In this document: positions 35,219 through 44,051 of the stretch, in pieces
Numbering within the stretch: position 1 is the first letter of the stretch
Layout of the letters: every line of letters begins with the position of its first letter
Assembly (NCBI GenBank): GCA_016714645.1
Contig: JADKCI010000005.1
Location: forward strand, 62,001 to 126,000
Direction of reading: 5' to 3'
Source of the DNA: Chromatiaceae bacterium
Lineage (GTDB): Bacteria; Pseudomonadota; Gammaproteobacteria; Chromatiales; Chromatiaceae
Length of the DNA: 64,000 nt
Notes under the pieces: generated by a model
The model's input: the letters and a program-made list of their open reading frames with translations, nothing else
What the model was told of the DNA's origin: nothing
Database searches by the model: none
Position numbers and translations under genes: made by a program

Positions 35219-38062
35219 ATGATCTTCACGCGATTCTTCTCCCGTCGCCGGCAAGCAACCGCCACTCCTGATATTGGCAAACCGTCCAGCGCGGATGAAG
35301 GGCCCAAGCATCTCCAGGCTTACCGCCGCCTCACCAGCCTGGAGGAGCTGCGCACTCTGGCCCAGGGGGATCCCAACGCCGAGATTCGCGAGGTCGCCGG
35401 CGCGCGCTATCGCCAACTCCTGTGTGGACATGAGACGTCCCCCTTGGACCTGATATCGCGCAAGACCGAGGTCGGCCATCTTGAGGATCAGTCCATCCTG
35501 GCGCAGGTCGCCGCCGAGGCCAGGGAAGCGGAGATCCGCCTGGCCGCTATCGAACGTCTCACCGACCAAGCCGCGCTGGCCAGCCGCGCACTGGGCGACG
35601 CGGCGACGGCGGTTCGTGCCGCGGCCGCCCAGCGACTGGAGGATCGGGAGGCCCTGGAACGGGTGGCGCGGGGCATCGGCAAAAAGGACAAGCACGTCTA
35701 CCGCTTGGTCCATACCCGCCTGAAGGAACTGGCCGAGCGGGAGGGGCGCCCCGCCCGGGTGCGCGCTCAGTGCCAAGACTTGTGTGCCAAGCTCGAAATG
35801 CTGGGGCGCTTCGAAAACTGGAGCCAGGATCGGGCCCTGCTGGATCTGCTCGACCGCCAATGGGGCGAGATCGCCGAACAAACGGACCAGGTCGAGCGGG
35901 ATCGTTATGCCCGCCAGCGTGAGCGCTTTCTGGCGGCTTACGAGACCCATCGGCAATCCCAATCCAGTCAACTCGCCGAGGCCGAGGCCGAGACCGCCAA
36001 CCAGTCGGCACGGGAGGCGCTGATAACGGCACTGGCCCCCTGCCTCGACATCTCCGACGAGGCACGGCTACGCGAGCAACTCCAGGGCATCAGGTCCGAC
36101 TGGGATGCACTGGGCCACCCGCCCAGCGGCCTGGCGCGCCGCTACCAGGCCGCCCTGACTGCCGCCGAGTCCCACCAGGAGGCCCTGGCCCGCGACAGTC
36201 AATCTCTCGTAGCCCTCTCCGCCTGGCTCGCCCAGGCCCACGAGGCCCTCGACCAATCCCGACCCATCGAGCATCGCCGGCTGGCCCGCCTGCTGTCACA
36301 GGTCCAGGACCTGCCCCCTCTGGCGGGTCCGGATCAGGAATTGCTTGCCGCCGTCGCCGCCGCCCGTTTGCAATTGGCGGAACGGCAGAGCCGGCAACAT
36401 CGCCACGCCGAACAGCGGCTCGCCCAGGCCAGTGACAAGCTGACCGAACTGGAAGCGGCGTTCGCGGCGGGCGAACTCAAGCGGGCCGAACCCCTGTACC
36501 AGAGCCTGCAGGCCGCCATTGATGCCGCCGCGGCCAGCGGCCTGCCCCTGGGCGGGACCAGGCACCTTAAGGAGCGTCTTCAGGCCCTGACCCCGCGTCT
36601 GCGCGATCTGCAGAAGTGGCGGCGCTGGGGCGCGGATACCCATCGCGAAGGCCTCTGTCAGGCCATGGAGGAACTTGAATCCGCAGACCTCCCGCTCGCC
36701 GCCAAGGCCAGCCGTCTGCAGGAATTGCGGCAGGAGTGGAAGGAACTGGAGCGTGATGGTTCCCCGGCCAATCATCCCCTCTGGGAACGCTTTGCCGCCG
36801 CCGCCGATCGGGTCCATGCCCTCTGCAAGCCCTGGCTGGAACAGAGGGCCCGGGAGCGCGAGGCCGCCCGCGCCGCCCGCGAGGCCCTTTGCGCCCAACT
36901 CGAGGCATTTCTCGACCAGGTCGATTGGGGACGCGTCGATTGGCGACAGGCCCAACGCGCCGAGCGTGAGATGCGCGAAGGCTGGGAGCATCTCGGCGAG
37001 GTGGAAGACCGCCACAAGCGCGGCCTGGAACGGCGCTTTCGCACCGCGCTCAAGCGGCTCGATGACCGTCTCGGCGTTGAACGGGAGGCTAATCAAAGGC
37101 TCAAACAGGAACTGATCGTCCGGATCGAGGCCCTGGCGACCGCCCCGGATCTGGAGCGAGCCATCGAAGAGACCAAGCGTCTTCAGTCCCAATGGCACAC
37201 CACCGTCGCCGCTCGCCAGCGGGACGAAAACCGCCTCTGGCAGCAATTCCGCGCCGCCTGTGATGTCGTCTTCGAAAGACGCCGCCAGCGCCACGAGGCT
37301 CAGACCGCCGAGATGGGGGACAATCTGCGCCTTCGCGAGGCGATTCGCGCCGAGGCCGAGGCCTTGGCCCGCGCCGAGTCGGAGGCCGTGGCCGATGGCC
37401 CGGATGCCTTGCCAGCCCTCGAGGCCCGTTGGCAGGAAGCGGCACAGCTACCCGTACCCCGCCAGGCCGCCACCGACCTGGATCGCGGCTGGCGCCAGGC
37501 CCTGCTCCAGATCCAGACCGGGCGCCAGGAGCGGCTGACCCGGCAACGTCGCCAAACCCTCGACCTCCTGGCCCGCCAGGCCCAGGTCTGCTCCGAGTTG
37601 GAACACGCCCTGGAGAAGGGTGAGGATGCCACCCGCGCCATCGCCGCCGCCGAGGCCCAATGGCAGGCCCTGGGCCCCCACCCGAACGACCGGCTACGCC
37701 AGGGCATGGAGGCTCGCTGCCAGCGGGCCCGGGAATCGGCAACCCCTGGCGCCACCGATCTCGCCGATCAGCGCGTCGCCAATGCCCGTGAACGCGCCGA
37801 GATCTGCCTGCGCCTGGAGATTCTGGCCCAGATCGACTCACCTCCGGAATGCGCCGCGGAGCGACTGGCCTTTCAGGTCAACCGTCTCCAGGAACATCTG
37901 GCCATGGGCGAGGGTAATCCCCAGGCGACGAGTACCCATTTGATAGAGCGATGGTTCCTCGCCGGCCCGGCACCGGCCGCCGAGGCGATGGCGCTGGAAG
38001 GGCGCTTCGCGCATGCCCATGCCGCCCTAAGACAGGTCGAGGAGGCCCCTTCATGGATCTGA
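35219..38062 (+). CDS. DUF349 domain-containing protein
   Basis: A 947-residue, highly charged, mostly helical protein. Multiple DUF349 units are visible as repeated W-x-x-L and WHTT/FRAACD-type segments (SQWHTTVAARQRDENRLWQQF, LGEVEDRHKRGLERRF). The N-terminus is short and basic (FTRFFSRRRQ). Coiled-coil propensity is high throughout. No catalytic motif is seen and no function is established. The start at 35219 is chosen over 35168, since the extra residues are not protein-like. It ends 178 bases before pssA. Confidence 0.82.
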   Translation: MIFTRFFSRRRQATATPDIGKPSSADEGPKHLQAYRRLTSLEELRTLAQGDPNAEIREVAGARYRQLLCGHETSPLDLISRKTEVGHLEDQSILAQVAAEAREAEIRLAAIERLTDQAALASRALGDAATAVRAAAAQRLEDREALERVARGIGKKDKHVYRLVHTRLKELAEREGRPARVRAQCQDLCAKLEMLGRFENWSQDRALLDLLDRQWGEIAEQTDQVERDRYARQRERFLAAYETHRQSQSSQLAEAEAETANQSAREALITALAPCLDISDEARLREQLQGIRSDWDALGHPPSGLARRYQAALTAAESHQEALARDSQSLVALSAWLAQAHEALDQSRPIEHRRLARLLSQVQDLPPLAGPDQELLAAVAAARLQLAERQSRQHRHAEQRLAQASDKLTELEAAFAAGELKRAEPLYQSLQAAIDAAAASGLPLGGTRHLKERLQALTPRLRDLQKWRRWGADTHREGLCQAMEELESADLPLAAKASRLQELRQEWKELERDGSPANHPLWERFAAAADRVHALCKPWLEQRAREREAARAAREALCAQLEAFLDQVDWGRVDWRQAQRAEREMREGWEHLGEVEDRHKRGLERRFRTALKRLDDRLGVEREANQRLKQELIVRIEALATAPDLERAIEETKRLQSQWHTTVAARQRDENRLWQQFRAACDVVFERRRQRHEAQTAEMGDNLRLREAIRAEAEALARAESEAVADGPDALPALEARWQEAAQLPVPRQAATDLDRGWRQALLQIQTGRQERLTRQRRQTLDLLARQAQVCSELEHALEKGEDATRAIAAAEAQWQALGPHPNDRLRQGMEARCQRARESATPGATDLADQRVANARERAEICLRLEILAQIDSPPECAAERLAFQVNRLQEHLAMGEGNPQATSTHLIERWFLAGPAPAAEAMALEGRFAHAHAALRQVEEAPSWI

Positions 38063-38240
38063 AGGTCCGGGGAGGCTAAGTCCGGGGGCGCCTGGGCACT
38101 GGCTTTCCCCCCTTTTTTTCGAGGCGGATAGCGGCCTCTTCATCCTGCCGGACCTGATCCGGAAATGGCGGGCGGCCGCTTTCGCCTCCCTGCCCCCCTC
38201 GCTATACTGACCCGCATTCCCCCCTCAGCGAATCCATGCC

Positions 38241-39008
38241 ATGGACGAAATCGTTACCCAGCCCGAAACCCAGCCTCAACCCCCAAAGCGCCGGCGCGGC
38301 GTCTATCTGCTGCCGAATCTCTTTACCACCGCCGCCCTTTTTGCTGGCTTTTACGCCATCATCGGGGCCATGCAGGGAAAGTTCGAGGCGGCGGCTGTCG
38401 CCATCTTCGCGGCCATGATCCTCGACGGTCTTGATGGGCGGGTCGCCCGAATGACCAACACCCAAAGCGATTTCGGGGCCGAATACGACAGCCTCTCGGA
38501 TATGGTCGCCTTTGGCGTGGCCCCGGCCCTGGTGGCCTACGAATGGGCGCTCGGCGGTCTGGGTAAGGTCGGTTGGCTGGCGGCCTTCATCTACACCACC
38601 ACCGCCGCCCTGCGCCTGGCGCGTTTTAATACCATGCTGGGCACCTCGGATAAACGCTTCTTTCAGGGCCTGCCCAGCCCCTCCGCCGCCGCCATCATTG
38701 CCGCCGGTGTCTGGATCGGCGCCGATCAGGGCGTGACCGGCGCCAATCTGAACTGGCTCGCCGCCATCCTCACCACCCTGGCTGGCCTCCTCATGGTCAG
38801 TGACTTCCGCTATCGCAGCTTCAAGGACCTGGACCTGCGCAATCGGGTGCCCTTCGTCGCCGCCATCGTCATCATGCTCGGCTTCGCCCTGATCTATCTG
38901 CATCCGCCCGTGATCCTCTTTCTCGGCTTCCTGACCTATGCCCTCTCGGGTCCCATCCTGGCCTTGGCGCGCCTGCAGCAGAAACGGACCCGGCGGCGGG
39001 AACGGTGA
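38241..39008 (+). CDS. pssA: CDP-diacylglycerol-serine O-phosphatidyltransferase PssA
   Basis: A 255-residue integral membrane enzyme making phosphatidylserine from CDP-diacylglycerol and serine, precursor of phosphatidylethanolamine. The CDP-alcohol phosphotransferase signature is complete: DGLDGRVAR followed by GAEYDSLSD. It has an N-terminal cytosolic stretch (RRGVYLLPNLFTTAALF) and about seven helices. It is the last chromosomal gene before the integrated element; the integrase gene converges with it 120 bases downstream. Confidence 0.94.
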   Translation: MDEIVTQPETQPQPPKRRRGVYLLPNLFTTAALFAGFYAIIGAMQGKFEAAAVAIFAAMILDGLDGRVARMTNTQSDFGAEYDSLSDMVAFGVAPALVAYEWALGGLGKVGWLAAFIYTTTAALRLARFNTMLGTSDKRFFQGLPSPSAAAIIAAGVWIGADQGVTGANLNWLAAILTTLAGLLMVSDFRYRSFKDLDLRNRVPFVAAIVIMLGFALIYLHPPVILFLGFLTYALSGPILALARLQQKRTRRRER

Positions 39009-39128
39009 TGCCCCCCGGGGGCAATGACGCCCCGCGCCCATCCAGAAGATGAAGGTAACCCGGCATTCCTCTGGCCCCGATGACGATTGACCCGCCCGAT
39101 TGGTTTCTGGAAAACCCGCGTTAAAACA

Positions 39129-40268
39129 CTAGCTTGCCGTGGCCTTCGCGGGCGCTTTTTCTTCCTCGGGCGCGGCGCGTGAAACCGAGCGTGAGAGTCC
39201 GTACCCGTCGAGGGTGGCGGCGGCGTCCGCCAGGTCCTCCGGGCGGAGGTGCGCATACACGCTAGCCGTGACCCCCACGTTGCCATGCCTCAACAATTTT
39301 GACACCCGGTCGATGGGTATCCCGGCTTGCGCCAACCAACTCCCGAAGGTGCGGCGTAGGTCGTGGGGATGGAGGTCGGCGACCCCCGCCAGCCGGCAAG
39401 CGGTGGCGAAGCTAAAGCGGATATCCGTAAAGGGCCTCCCCTGCTGGTTGCAGAACACCCAGGCCGACCCCGGGCAATGGCTGGCGCGGAAGCGGGCGCG
39501 GGACACCAGGGCGGCGCGAGCTGCGTCGTTCAGCGGGATCGTCCCGGCCTTGTTGTTTTTCTGGTCCCCCACCTCGAAGCGGATGAGCCTCCGCCCCAGG
39601 TCCACACGCTCCCAGGTCAGACCCCGGGCCTCTCCCGGGCGGAGACCCGTTGCCAGCATGAGGCGCAGGTAATCCCCTAGATAGGGCGCGTGGTGCATCC
39701 CATCCGCGGCCTGGAGCAGGGCGGCGGCTTCCTCCTGGCTGAGATACCGCGTCCTTGGCGGCGATGGCTTCAGGAATCGCGATGCCCATGGGTTAGCCGG
39801 GAGGTCCCACTCCAGTTCGCTCTTGGCCCAGCGCGTGGCGCCACTCATGAGACTTAACTCCCGGTTGATGCCCCCCGGCTGCCGTCCTTGGGCCTGCCGG
39901 TGGGCGATGTAGGCGCGGACCTCCTGGGCGCCGATGTCCGCCATTAGCCGGCCCGTGAAGTGCGGGAACAATGCCCGGGCGGCGCTGTGGTAGCGGCCCG
40001 CGTCCCGCTTGTGGTCCGCCACCTCTCGCAGGTACATCAAGAGCAGGTCATCGAAGGTGGCCCCCTCCCCTGTCCGTTGCGTGATGCCCTCGGCTCGCCA
40101 TTGGGCGCGCACGGCTGTTGCCTTCAAGCCCTCGGGGTCCTCGGCGATGGGAACCCCAGTACTGCGGCGAGTGCTGCCCCCGCCAACGCGCGGGAGGCTG
40201 GCCCACCAATAGGGCGAGTCCTTCCGCCGGTATATTCCGTCTTGGTCACGTACTTGTTTTCGTGGCAT
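39129..40268 (-). CDS. Tyrosine recombinase / site-specific integrase
   Basis: A 379-residue phage-type integrase. The N-terminal arm-binding part begins MPRKQVRDQDGIYRRKDSPYWW; the SAM-like core-binding domain covers ~70-160; the catalytic domain shows LATGLRPGEARGLTWE (first Arg), HPHDLRRTFGSWL (His-x-x-Arg) and LRHGNVGVTASVYAHL (last His and the nucleophilic Tyr). All catalytic residues are present, so it should be active. It is at the element edge, convergent with pssA, and its start lies inside the excisionase-like gene. A Lys/Ala-rich tail ends the protein. Confidence 0.94.
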   Translation of the reverse strand: MPRKQVRDQDGIYRRKDSPYWWASLPRVGGGSTRRSTGVPIAEDPEGLKATAVRAQWRAEGITQRTGEGATFDDLLLMYLREVADHKRDAGRYHSAARALFPHFTGRLMADIGAQEVRAYIAHRQAQGRQPGGINRELSLMSGATRWAKSELEWDLPANPWASRFLKPSPPRTRYLSQEEAAALLQAADGMHHAPYLGDYLRLMLATGLRPGEARGLTWERVDLGRRLIRFEVGDQKNNKAGTIPLNDAARAALVSRARFRASHCPGSAWVFCNQQGRPFTDIRFSFATACRLAGVADLHPHDLRRTFGSWLAQAGIPIDRVSKLLRHGNVGVTASVYAHLRPEDLADAAATLDGYGLSRSVSRAAPEEEKAPAKATAS

Positions 40269-40483
40269 TTGGTCTCTCCGTTTACCGCCACCCCGGGTTG
40301 ATTATCACTGACAGTGCTATTACTGGCAATGTAAGCGCTTAAATCGCTGGCCAGGATGCGGCGGGCCGCGCGGATGCGGACCGAGGGCAGGTCCCCGGCC
40401 GCCAGCAGGCGGCGCAGGGTGCGAACGGAGACCGCCAGCCGGTCGGCGGCGGTCTCCAGGCTCAGAAGGTGCGGCGCGTCCAT
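40124..40483 (-). CDS. Excisionase-like helix-turn-helix protein
   Basis: A 119-residue ORF whose first ~50 residues are a MerR/HTH_17-type DNA-binding domain (LSLETAADRLAVSVRTLRRL, then RRILASDLSAYIA). Such proteins next to an integrase usually act as excisionase or transcription regulators. Its 3' third overlaps the integrase start in another frame, a typical xis-int arrangement, and the extra residues there look unstructured. It ends four bases after the SSB gene in the direction of transcription. Confidence 0.78.
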   Translation of the reverse strand: MDAPHLLSLETAADRLAVSVRTLRRLLAAGDLPSVRIRAARRILASDLSAYIASNSTVSDNQPGVAVNGETKCHENKYVTKTEYTGGRTRPIGGPASRALAGAALAAVLGFPSPRTPRA

Positions 40484-40486
40484 TGC

Positions 40487-41002
40487 TCAGAAAGGGATAT
40501 CGTCGTCGAAATCCAGGCCCGGCGGTGGCGCCTGGAAGTGCTGCGGCGCGGCTGCCGGGTAGTTGGACCGCGGTTGAGCCGGTGGTGGTGCCTGCCGGGG
40601 CGGGTTGGCCTGGGGTGCTGGCTGGTAATAGGTCTGCGGTTGGGCACCATAGCCCTCGTTTTGGGGCCGGCCACCCAGCATCAGCATATTGTCGCCGTTG
40701 ATTTCGGTGGAATAGCGGTCCTGGCCGGATTGGTCCTGCCATTTGCGGGTGCGGATCTTGCCCTCGATGAAAACCTTGTCCCCTTTGTGCAGGTACTGGG
40801 ACGCAATCTCCGCCAATTTCCCCCAGAGGGTGACCCGGTGCCACTCCGTTTCCTCGCGGGCCTCGCCGGTGGTCTTGTCGTTCCATGCTTCGCTGGTGGC
40901 GACGGACAGCCGACAGACGGCCATGCCCGAAGCCAGGGCCTTGAGTTCGGGATCGGTGCCCAGGTTGCCGATGATCTGGGCGCGGTTCAGTGATCTGGAC
41001 AT
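40487..41002 (-). CDS. ssb: Single-stranded DNA-binding protein
   Basis: A 171-residue SSB of the bacterial OB-fold family: SLNRAQIIGNLGTDPELK, VCRLSVATSEAWNDKTTGEA, TEWHRVTLWGKLAEIASQYL, KGDKVFIEGKIRTRKWQD, then a Pro/Gln-rich linker and the acidic tip LDFDDDIPF that recruits repair and replication partners. It is the element's own copy. The start at 41002 matches the family N-terminus. It is the only clear replication/recombination protein in the element. Confidence 0.95.
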   Translation of the reverse strand: MSRSLNRAQIIGNLGTDPELKALASGMAVCRLSVATSEAWNDKTTGEAREETEWHRVTLWGKLAEIASQYLHKGDKVFIEGKIRTRKWQDQSGQDRYSTEINGDNMLMLGGRPQNEGYGAQPQTYYQPAPQANPPRQAPPPAQPRSNYPAAAPQHFQAPPPGLDFDDDIPF

Positions 41003-41007
41003 GACAG

Positions 41008-41247
41008 TTACTCCATGGTGCTGAATAAGTCGGGTGGTGTCGGTATGAAACCGGGGACCTGGCGCTCGGCCAGGGCCTCGCGGGTGGTGTCCGTGGCGAT
41101 GGACAGGTCCACCCGGGCGCGGTGGGTGGTGTGGGTGGCTTGGACGTGGGCCAGGTAATAGCTCGCCCATTGCATCAATTCGCGGGCCAGCTCCAGGCGC
41201 TCGGCGTCGCTCAACTGCTCGGCGTCGTTCATGGCGATGGGGTTCAT
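41008..41247 (-). CDS. Hypothetical small phage protein
   Basis: A 79-residue ORF (MNPIAMNDAEQLSDAERLEL at the start), largely helical and acidic, with no recognised family. Its ATG overlaps the stop of the upstream small membrane ORF (ATGA), which supports that it is translated in the early operon. A second start five codons in is possible. Confidence 0.6.
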   Translation of the reverse strand: MNPIAMNDAEQLSDAERLELARELMQWASYYLAHVQATHTTHRARVDLSIATDTTREALAERQVPGFIPTPPDLFSTME

Positions 41248-41354
41248 GGTTCCCGATCCGGGCGGCGCAGCCACCCTTCCAGGGTGAGGGCCAGGGCGAT
41301 GCCGCCGGTATAGGCGGCGATCACCCAGGCCAGGGCGGCGAGGGCCTGGCTCAT
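41244..41354 (-). CDS. Very small single-span membrane protein
   Basis: A 36-residue ORF with one membrane helix (ALAWVIAAYTGGIALALTLE) and a basic end (WLRRPDREP). It is linked by ATGA overlaps to both neighbours, the Cys-rich ORF upstream and the 79-residue ORF downstream. This stop-start chain is the main support for its being a gene. Function unknown. Confidence 0.5.
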   Translation of the reverse strand: MSQALAALAWVIAAYTGGIALALTLEGWLRRPDREP

Positions 41355-41578
41355 GCCTGGCGCTCGCGCCAGTGGCTGCACCAGGCGCCTTGCCGGGTGG
41401 CAAGGCCCAGGTGCTCGCAGAAGGGACCGGTACGCAGGTGCGGCCCGGGTCCGGCGGTGAAGTCGTGGCAGTCGCTGCAGCGCACGCACTTCCCCGCCAG
41501 CTTGGCGGCGGTGGCGGGCAGCCAGTGGGCGGCGAAGCGGATGTTCTCGCTGGGGGTGCCCCATTTGTCGGCTTTCAT
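41351..41578 (-). CDS. Cys/His-rich small protein, possible zinc ribbon
   Basis: A 75-residue ORF with clustered cysteines and histidines: KCVRCSDCHDF, FCEHLG and AWCSHW. The CxxCxxCH pattern could bind zinc. It begins MKADKWGTPSENIRF. It lies in the early operon between the coiled-coil ORF and the small membrane ORF. No specific family recognised. Confidence 0.6.
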   Translation of the reverse strand: MKADKWGTPSENIRFAAHWLPATAAKLAGKCVRCSDCHDFTAGPGPHLRTGPFCEHLGLATRQGAWCSHWRERQA

Positions 41579-41589
41579 CGGGATGCTCC

Positions 41590-42537
41590 TTAGTAGGTGA
41601 TGGCCAGGTGGGGGATCTGGCCCCGGGCGATGGCGGCGATGAGGCGCTTTGCCATGTCGGTGGCTAGGCCGAGATCCTCGAGATCCGCCACCAGGGCGCG
41701 ATGGACCAGGGCGCGGTCATCCCGCTCCGGTGCCGCGGAGGGCGCGGTTGCTGGCGCTGGCGCGGGTGCTCGCTGGGCGGCCACCTCCGCCAGGGCGGCG
41801 GCCCGGGCGGTGGCGGCGGCTGTCTGCCGGATCTGCTCCTCCCGTGCGGCCTGCTGGGCATGGGCGGCCCGCGTGGCTTCCTCGGCTGCCGCTTGACGCG
41901 CGGCTAGCAATTCCGCTTCACGCGCAACCGCTCGCAACCGCGCCAACTCCGCGGCCTGCTCCTCGGCGTGGCTGGCGGCCTCCAGGGCGGTTTCCAGGCG
42001 GGGGATGTTGCGCTCCATGGCGGCGACGATTTCCCCGCGCTGGGTGCCGGTCAGCCAGTCTGGGAGGTCCAGTTCGCGCGCGGCCTCCAGGCGCTGGCGG
42101 ATGGCGGCGGCGGGGGTGCCGTGCGCGATGGGGGTGTTCAGCAACCCGATCAGGCGGTTCGTCTCCTCGTCCGCGAGGCGGATCTCCTCCTCCCAGGCGG
42201 TCAAGGGTGCCCTTATCCGCTCCTTCAGCAGTTCCGCAGGCTGCCGGAAGGTGGTGCGGAAGAGGTCGTCGATCTGCTTGGGCTTGGCCTTCAGGTCCGC
42301 CACATAGGCGCGGCGCCGTTCATCCAGGCGGGCGATGGCTCCGCCCACGGCGCGCGTGATGCGGTTGATCTCCCGTCGGCCCTGCTCCTCGGTGACGTCC
42401 GCGACCAGGGGTCCCGCCACGTCGGCGAGGATCTCCAGGGCGCGTTCCAGGTTGTCTTGGGTGAAGAGAACCGCGTCGTTTAGCCCGAGCACGGCGTCTA
42501 GGCCCCGGGGGTGGCTGGTCTGTAATGCGGTGTGCAT
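41590..42537 (-). CDS. Coiled-coil phage protein, DUF1351-like
   Basis: A 315-residue helical protein. The first ~140 residues (LEILADVAGPLVADVTEEQG, KAKPKQIDDLFRTTFRQPAE, then RAPLTAWEEEIRLADEETNR) resemble phage proteins of the DUF1351 type found near recombination genes. A long Ala/Glu/Arg coiled coil follows (~190-255), with an Ala/Pro linker, and a C-terminal ~40-residue helical end. Function unknown. It is second to last in a run of early genes read toward the integrase. Confidence 0.65.
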   Translation of the reverse strand: MHTALQTSHPRGLDAVLGLNDAVLFTQDNLERALEILADVAGPLVADVTEEQGRREINRITRAVGGAIARLDERRRAYVADLKAKPKQIDDLFRTTFRQPAELLKERIRAPLTAWEEEIRLADEETNRLIGLLNTPIAHGTPAAAIRQRLEAARELDLPDWLTGTQRGEIVAAMERNIPRLETALEAASHAEEQAAELARLRAVAREAELLAARQAAAEEATRAAHAQQAAREEQIRQTAAATARAAALAEVAAQRAPAPAPATAPSAAPERDDRALVHRALVADLEDLGLATDMAKRLIAAIARGQIPHLAITY

Positions 42538-42575
42538 GTTGCGATCTCCGGTGGCCGTCCCTGGCCAGGTGGGGG

Positions 42576-42779
42576 TTAGGGGCGGGGTGACCGGTAGACC
42601 GGCCCGGTGGTCAGGGCGGCGTCTGGTCCCTCCAGGTGCGCGACGACGCGCCCGATGGGCTGGCCGTGCTGGTCATAGAAGGTGAATTCCTGCCAATAAA
42701 TCGTCCCGCCCGTGGTCATCGCCCGCGTGAAGGCGACACCGATGTTGGCGACCCCGTGAATACTGAATTGCGTGTTCAT
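42576..42779 (-). CDS. Hypothetical small phage protein
   Basis: A 67-residue ORF starting MNTQFSIHGVANIGVAF, with a mixed beta pattern (TIYWQEFTFYDQHGQ, IGRVVAHLEG) resembling small phage-encoded beta proteins. The start at 42779 is preferred because the upstream frame reads into a neighbour. No function can be given. Confidence 0.55.
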   Translation of the reverse strand: MNTQFSIHGVANIGVAFTRAMTTGGTIYWQEFTFYDQHGQPIGRVVAHLEGPDAALTTGPVYRSPRP

Positions 42780-42790
42780 TTGTGCTCCCC

Positions 42791-43645
42791 TTATTGCCCG
42801 TGAATGGCGGCGGCGTAGTCCGCCAACCATTCTTCCCGCGATTGCTCTTCCCGCCCGCTGGCCTGCTGCTCCTCCGCGTAGTCCCGCGCGGCCCACGACT
42901 CCATGCGGACGAGTAACTCGGCATATTTGCCGGCGGGGATCTCGGCCAGATGCTGGACGTTCCAGGCCCGGGCCAGCCAGTTCTTGAGCCGGTCCCGGTC
43001 GAGGCCCATGGCGGTGATGCGGGCCTCCAGCAGGCGATGCTGGGCCGCGCTGATAGGTGCCCCAGAGTGCCGCCCGGGCTGAGGCGCCCCGGTGGGGGCC
43101 GGTGGGGGGACCGGCGCGGCGGGTTGATCGTTGGGCATTTCCTCGGCTGGCGTGGGCTCATAGCCGGCCAGCCGCATGATCCAGGAGAAAGCCAGCCGGC
43201 AAGCCTTGCCCGTGGCGCGTGTCTGCGCCATGGAGCGGCGAGCGTAACGGGGGCGATTGGCCCATACGGGTTTGCCGTACCGGTCCAATTCATCGGGGGC
43301 CCCGCATTCCGCGCTGGCGCGGGAGATGATGGCCCCGTCCGCCATGCGTACCAGCTCGACCGTGGAGATGAAAACCCCCGGCTCGTCGGGATGCTCGACC
43401 GTCGCCACCTCGCGGGCGACGACGCCCAACATGGTGGCTAGGGTGGTCCAGCCTTCGACCTGAACGAACTCCCGGCCCTGGATGCGGGTAGCGAGTTTTT
43501 GGCTCCGGATGATGTCGGCGAGGGCGTGAGCCATAACGGTAGCGCCTTGGACGAGTGCCCCAGGCGTTGCCGCTGACAGGATGCCCATCGATACGGGCGA
43601 CGGCTGTAGCTCGGAAACCGTGGCGAGTGCGGTTGAGGTGCTCAT
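42791..43645 (-). CDS. Conserved phage early protein, possibly recombination-related
   Basis: A 284-residue protein whose middle (~60-165) has a conserved look: VEGWTTLATMLGVVAREVAT, then RYARRSMAQTRATGKACRLAF and MRLAGYEPTPAEEMP. I associate this pattern with phage early proteins near single-strand-annealing genes but cannot name a family. A Pro-rich linker (~170-190) precedes a helical C-terminus. It is coupled to the upstream ORF by an ATGA overlap. A Redbeta/RecT-like function is speculation. Confidence 0.65.
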   Translation of the reverse strand: MSTSTALATVSELQPSPVSMGILSAATPGALVQGATVMAHALADIIRSQKLATRIQGREFVQVEGWTTLATMLGVVAREVATVEHPDEPGVFISTVELVRMADGAIISRASAECGAPDELDRYGKPVWANRPRYARRSMAQTRATGKACRLAFSWIMRLAGYEPTPAEEMPNDQPAAPVPPPAPTGAPQPGRHSGAPISAAQHRLLEARITAMGLDRDRLKNWLARAWNVQHLAEIPAGKYAELLVRMESWAARDYAEEQQASGREEQSREEWLADYAAAIHGQ

Positions 43646-43941
43646 AGGTCACCTTCCTCCGCCCATTGGCGGCGCGCGGCGGCGGCGAGCTCCAGGAGGT
43701 GAGATGTGATCTCCTCCCGTTCTCCCTTGGAGAGCTTGCGCTCCAGCCAGGGCGCAGGGCGCCCGCGGCGGTCCAGGACCTCCCACTCGATCTCGTCATG
43801 CCCATAGTAGTCATCACTACAGGCGCAGAGGTACGGCGACCCCCGGAACGGTGGCTGATAGTCGTAGGCGGTGATCCCGGCCAGGGCGGGGATACCCGCG
43901 GCCCGGATCTCAACCTGATCGATATAAGACGTGGTGTTCAT
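43642..43941 (-). CDS. Hypothetical phage protein, first gene of early operon
   Basis: A 99-residue ORF (MNTTSYIDQVEIRAAGIPAL at the start; then ACSDDYYGHDEIEWEVLDRR). It has no recognised domain, but its location as the first gene after promoter P1 and an ATGA overlap with the next gene make it a good coding candidate. The C-terminal half is helical and charged. Confidence 0.65.
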   Translation of the reverse strand: MNTTSYIDQVEIRAAGIPALAGITAYDYQPPFRGSPYLCACSDDYYGHDEIEWEVLDRRGRPAPWLERKLSKGEREEITSHLLELAAAARRQWAEEGDL

Positions 43942-43954
43942 GTGTACCCCCCGG

Positions 43955-43981
43955 TACTAATTGAAGCGCTTAAAGCGCTTC
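43955..43981. promoter_or_regulatory. Palindromic operator between P1 and the early operon
   Basis: Nine-base arms form GAAGCGCTTAAAGCGCTTC at 43963-43981, perfect apart from the centre base. The preceding CCCCGGTACTAATT also occurs beside promoter P2. It lies between the P1 promoter and the first gene, where a bound repressor would block transcription. The repressor is not identifiable in the window. Confidence 0.65.
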
Positions 43982-44003
43982 CTGCGGACACAGAAATACC
44001 CCC

Positions 44004-44038
44004 GGCGCTAATTATAGCGCCCAGAGCGCTTTTCGCAA
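44004..44038 (-). promoter_or_regulatory. Early promoter P1 (sigma70-type) with embedded operator
   Basis: Read on the minus strand, -35 TTGCGA (44033-44038), 16-base spacer, -10 TATAAT (44011-44016). The spacer contains AGCGCT, and an inverted repeat GGCGCTA-N4-TAGCGCC covers the -10. It points at the early operon starting at 43941. The same layout, same spacing and same AGCGCT location occur at P2, about 2.9 kb away. Confidence 0.7.
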
Positions 44039-44051
44039 GCGGCAACATGGC

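Noticed and set aside
39009..39128. tRNA or clear attachment core at the left edge
   Set aside because: No cloverleaf could be drawn and no duplicate of this stretch was found near 61310-61646.
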